Source: DASQBT01 sp963746955 | GTDB taxonomy: Bacteria; Pseudomonadota; Gammaproteobacteria; Burkholderiales; Thiobacillaceae | Reading direction: 5' to 3' | DNA: 64,000 bases | Assembly: GCA_963746955.1 (NCBI GenBank) | Contig: CAVVDR010000009.1 | Span: forward strand, 551,630 to 615,629 | Part shown: positions 61,964 through 64,000 of the stretch, piece after piece | Layout: the number at the start of each line of letters is the position of its first letter | How positions within the stretch are numbered: position 1 is the stretch's first letter | Made by a program: the position numbers and the translations under genes | The notes under the pieces: generated by a model | The model's database searches: none | What the model saw: only the letters and a program-made list of their open reading frames with translations | Told to the model about the DNA's origin: nothing

Positions 61964-62501
61964 ATGGACCTTGTTTGCACTCGCTATGGTCGTCCTGCTG
62001 ATTCTCATTTGTTGGGGGCGACATGTTCGTCTAGCCGCCGCAGCGCGTGCGTGGCGACCGAGACCGCTGCGCGATGCCAAACTGGTTTAGCCGGAGCAGG
62101 TATTCAGGGCGGAACGGGCCATCCCGATCGTCGCAAAATTAGATCGGGGCTATCGTAATACGAAGGGTGTGATCATCTTGGTCGAGATGAAGACGCGACA
62201 AGCGAATCGGCCCTACTTGTCGGATGTGCTCGAGTTGTCGGCACAGCGGCTTGCGGTGCAAATGCAAACAGGGCAACGCGTCGCGCAATACGGTTATGTC
62301 TTGATCCAGCGACCCGGGAGCAAGTTTAAGTCTCCTCATCGGGTCAACTTGGTATCGACTGAGGTACTGATTGCTGTGGCAAGAAGGAGGGAGGCGATTT
62401 TGAGGGGCGACGCAGTAGCCCGGTACGCTTGCTCACAAGGCTTGTGCGCCCGGTGCGCTTTTCTGCAGCAATGTAAGTCTACCGTCGACCCACTGGCCTA
62501 G
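61950..62501 (+). pseudogene. Membrane-anchored PD-(D/E)XK (Cas4-like) nuclease with in-frame amber codon
   Basis: The ATG at 61950 follows AAAGGG. Residues 5-22 are a membrane helix (WTLFALAMVVLLILICWG). The frame reads RPLRDAKLV, then TAG at 62088-62090, then PEQVFRAERAIPIVAKLDRG and VIILVEMKTRQ. E-x-K is the nuclease motif III and QRVAQYGYVLIQ the following conserved strand. Four cysteines end the protein (CSQGLCARCAFLQQC), as in the iron-sulphur cluster of Cas4/AddB-type nucleases. With the stop, only a membrane stub is made; a shorter start downstream at 62169 would lack motif II. Confidence 0.75.
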
Positions 62502-62568
62502 TTCACCCCATGGCAATACCCCTGTTTGTTGTACTTATATGGTTGGGTAAGGTCGCTACCGCTGCACA

Positions 62569-63828
62569 TCAAGCTGCATGACCCTGCATCGGTATCACTG
62601 TGGCCCCCGCTTTCAATTCATCCAAATAGTCCGCCCAGTGTTGCATCATCGCCCGGCGTTCTTTCAGGAACTTTGTCCTGTTGTAGGCGGTTCCAAGCGT
62701 ATCAGCAACTTTGTGTGCAAGCTGGTGTTCGATCACTTCGGGAGCAAAACTAAGTTCCTCATGCAAGATTGTCCGGGCCATTGCCCGGAAGCCATGTCCG
62801 GTTATTTCAGTTTTCGTGTCGTAACCCATGCGTCGAAGTGCCGCATTTACGGCAGCCTCACTCATGGGCTTCCCGTCTGACCTCGCACCAGAAAATACGT
62901 AACGCCCGGTACCGGTAAGGGCTTGCAGGTCGCGTAGGATTGCCACTGCCTGCTCAGCTAGGGGGACAAGGTGTTCCGATTTTGTCTTTGATGTAATGAA
63001 GCGCCACTCAGCTTTGTCCAGATCGAACTCTGCCCATTGCGCTTGTCGTAATTCTCCAGGCCGGACAAAAAACAGCGGTGCCAACTTCAGAGCGCATTGC
63101 ACGACGAACGTGCCTCGAAAGCCGTCGATGGCTCGCAGTAATTCCGCCACGTCAGCCGGCGCGGTCAATGCGGCGCGGTGTTTTTCTCTGACGGGAGCCA
63201 GTGCGCCGCGACAGTCTGGAACAGGGTTATATCTGGTACGGCCTGTCTGAATGGCATACCTGAAAACCTGACCACAATTCTGCTGCGCCCGGTGCGCAGT
63301 TTCTGGTGCTCCTCGATCCTCAATGCGTCGAAGACAAGCCAACACATCAGGCGCTGCGATTTGATCGAATTGGAGCCGTCCTATCCATGGAAAAATGTCT
63401 ACTTCAAGCCGCCGGATGATTTTCGATGAATGCGACAGCGCCCATGCCGGTTTATAGTTTTCAAACCACTCGCGCGCGACAGCCTCGAACGAATCCACGG
63501 GAGGTAACCCATTTTCTATGCGCTCCGCGGCTTCTTTGGCTTTTGTCGCTTTGACCTTCTCCGCTTTGCGGGTGTCGCTAGGGTCCGTGCCCGCGGCCAC
63601 TTTCTCACGCGCAACATCAGCTTTCTCCCTGGCCGCCTTCAGTCCCACTGCAGGGTAAACCCCCAGCGAAAGCGTTTTGCGTTTCCCATGGATGCTGTAA
63701 TCGAAGCGCCACCACTTTGAAGCATCGGAATTTACCAACAAGTAGAGCCCCTCGCCGTCGTACATGCGTGTCGTTTTCTGGCCCGGCTTGGCCTTGCTGA
63801 CAGCAGTATCACTGAGTGCGTTCTTCAT
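62569..63828 (-). CDS. P4-type (DUF4102) integrase
   Basis: A 419-residue tyrosine recombinase with the N-terminal Arm-DNA-binding domain of P4 integrases (KAKPGQKTTRMYDGEGLYLL, LSLGVYPAVGLKAAREKADV). The SAM-like core follows (SFEAVAREWFENYKPAWALS). The catalytic residues lie in FFVRPGELRQAQW, TGHGFRAMARTIL, HQLAHKVADTLGTAYNRTKF. It is complete. Such integrases sit at one end of an integrated island, transcribed inward, so the attachment site should lie between 63829 and the window end or just beyond. Confidence 0.92.
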   Translation of the reverse strand: MKNALSDTAVSKAKPGQKTTRMYDGEGLYLLVNSDASKWWRFDYSIHGKRKTLSLGVYPAVGLKAAREKADVAREKVAAGTDPSDTRKAEKVKATKAKEAAERIENGLPPVDSFEAVAREWFENYKPAWALSHSSKIIRRLEVDIFPWIGRLQFDQIAAPDVLACLRRIEDRGAPETAHRAQQNCGQVFRYAIQTGRTRYNPVPDCRGALAPVREKHRAALTAPADVAELLRAIDGFRGTFVVQCALKLAPLFFVRPGELRQAQWAEFDLDKAEWRFITSKTKSEHLVPLAEQAVAILRDLQALTGTGRYVFSGARSDGKPMSEAAVNAALRRMGYDTKTEITGHGFRAMARTILHEELSFAPEVIEHQLAHKVADTLGTAYNRTKFLKERRAMMQHWADYLDELKAGATVIPMQGHAA

Positions 63829-63934
63829 GCAGTAACTATCCTATGAAATAAGCCACAAAAACCGGGTTACCGCATAAGTTACTGCAAAACATTCAGGATT
63901 TCAATCCACCTAGTGGAGCGTCATGAAACAAAAA

Positions 63935-63963
63935 ACCCCGTAATATCAAAGATAGTACGGGGT
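63935..63963 (+). terminator. Bidirectional rho-independent terminator
   Basis: ACCCCGTA and TACGGGGT form an 8-bp stem with a 13-base loop, flanked by an A-run on the left and TTTT on the right, so it can terminate from both sides. It separates the island integrase from the flanking sequence. Confidence 0.85.
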
Positions 63964-64000
63964 TTTGATACGTCATGAGACTTCTTGAAACCTGTTAATG

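Noticed and set aside
12940..62501. Three genes (DyP remnant, hemolysin III, Cas4-like nuclease) contain in-frame TAG codons, hinting at amber recoding.
   Set aside because: Several intact genes, such as the KaiC-like gene (stop at 21288-21290), end normally at TAG. The stops fall in genes that look otherwise decayed or mobile, and no suppressor tRNA or recoding element is visible.
63829..64000. A tRNA gene as the P4 integrase attachment site.
   Set aside because: No cloverleaf or TTCGANTC-type T-loop is present in the visible 170 bases; only a terminator hairpin is seen.

Overview
The window reads as a GC-rich betaproteobacterial chromosome, most like a Nitrosomonadales/Gallionella/Sulfuricella-type organism. 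This is inferred from gene order and not from a database search. The clues are metK and ahcY with an S-adenosylhomocysteine riboswitch between them, a pair of LpxL-type acyltransferases, dapF-DUF484-xerC in tight overlap, and hslVU with sigma-32-type promoters.

Bases 1-18,750 are conserved chromosome: the activated methyl cycle (metK, riboswitch, ahcY), lipid A acylation, lysine/peptidoglycan precursor synthesis (dapF), chromosome dimer resolution (xerC), a COG0523 GTPase, ATP-dependent proteolysis (hslVU), a copper chaperone, an ECF sigma/anti-sigma pair, a small heat-shock protein and argB, which carries a one-base frameshift. A DyP-type peroxidase remnant lies behind hslU.

Bases 19,400-25,000 hold a signalling module (hypothetical protein, double-domain KaiC-like ATPase, GGDEF/EAL protein broken by three frameshifts), an ORF-less group IIC intron and a decayed PEP-CTERM protein.

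Bases 25,200-46,450 form an envelope/stress accessory region: small lipoproteins, BON-domain proteins, a Met-rich repeat protein, a desaturase, DUF3309, DUF2721, DUF3943, an entericidin and several decaying genes (hemolysin III, DUF1003, MipA/OmpV, an lmo0937-type protein). Four Crp/Fnr-type regulator genes of two subtypes lie in mirror order (I-II ... II-I). A recurring 16-bp palindrome close to TGTGCGATAGCGCACA lies upstream of many of these genes. I propose it as the operator of a Crp/Fnr-controlled envelope-stress regulon. An IS1595-family element with 8-bp target duplications sits in this region.

Bases 46,450-63,830 are a mobile-element pile-up. An ISNCY-type element is interrupted by an ISL3-family element that carries a divergent passenger gene. 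Next comes one recombinase-in-trio (RIT) element inserted inside the middle recombinase gene of another RIT element, and the outer RIT itself sits in the 3' end of an integrase gene. Beyond it are a ParM-like actin with a possible ParR-like partner, a broken CFI-box protein, a membrane-anchored Cas4-like nuclease broken by an amber codon, and a P4-type integrase that probably bounds an integrated island.

Single-base frameshifts recur in otherwise well-conserved genes (argB, GGDEF/EAL, a Crp paralogue, the PEP-CTERM and CFI-box genes). They may be real decay or sequence error, and raw reads would decide. In-frame nonsense codons in other genes cannot be explained by indels.
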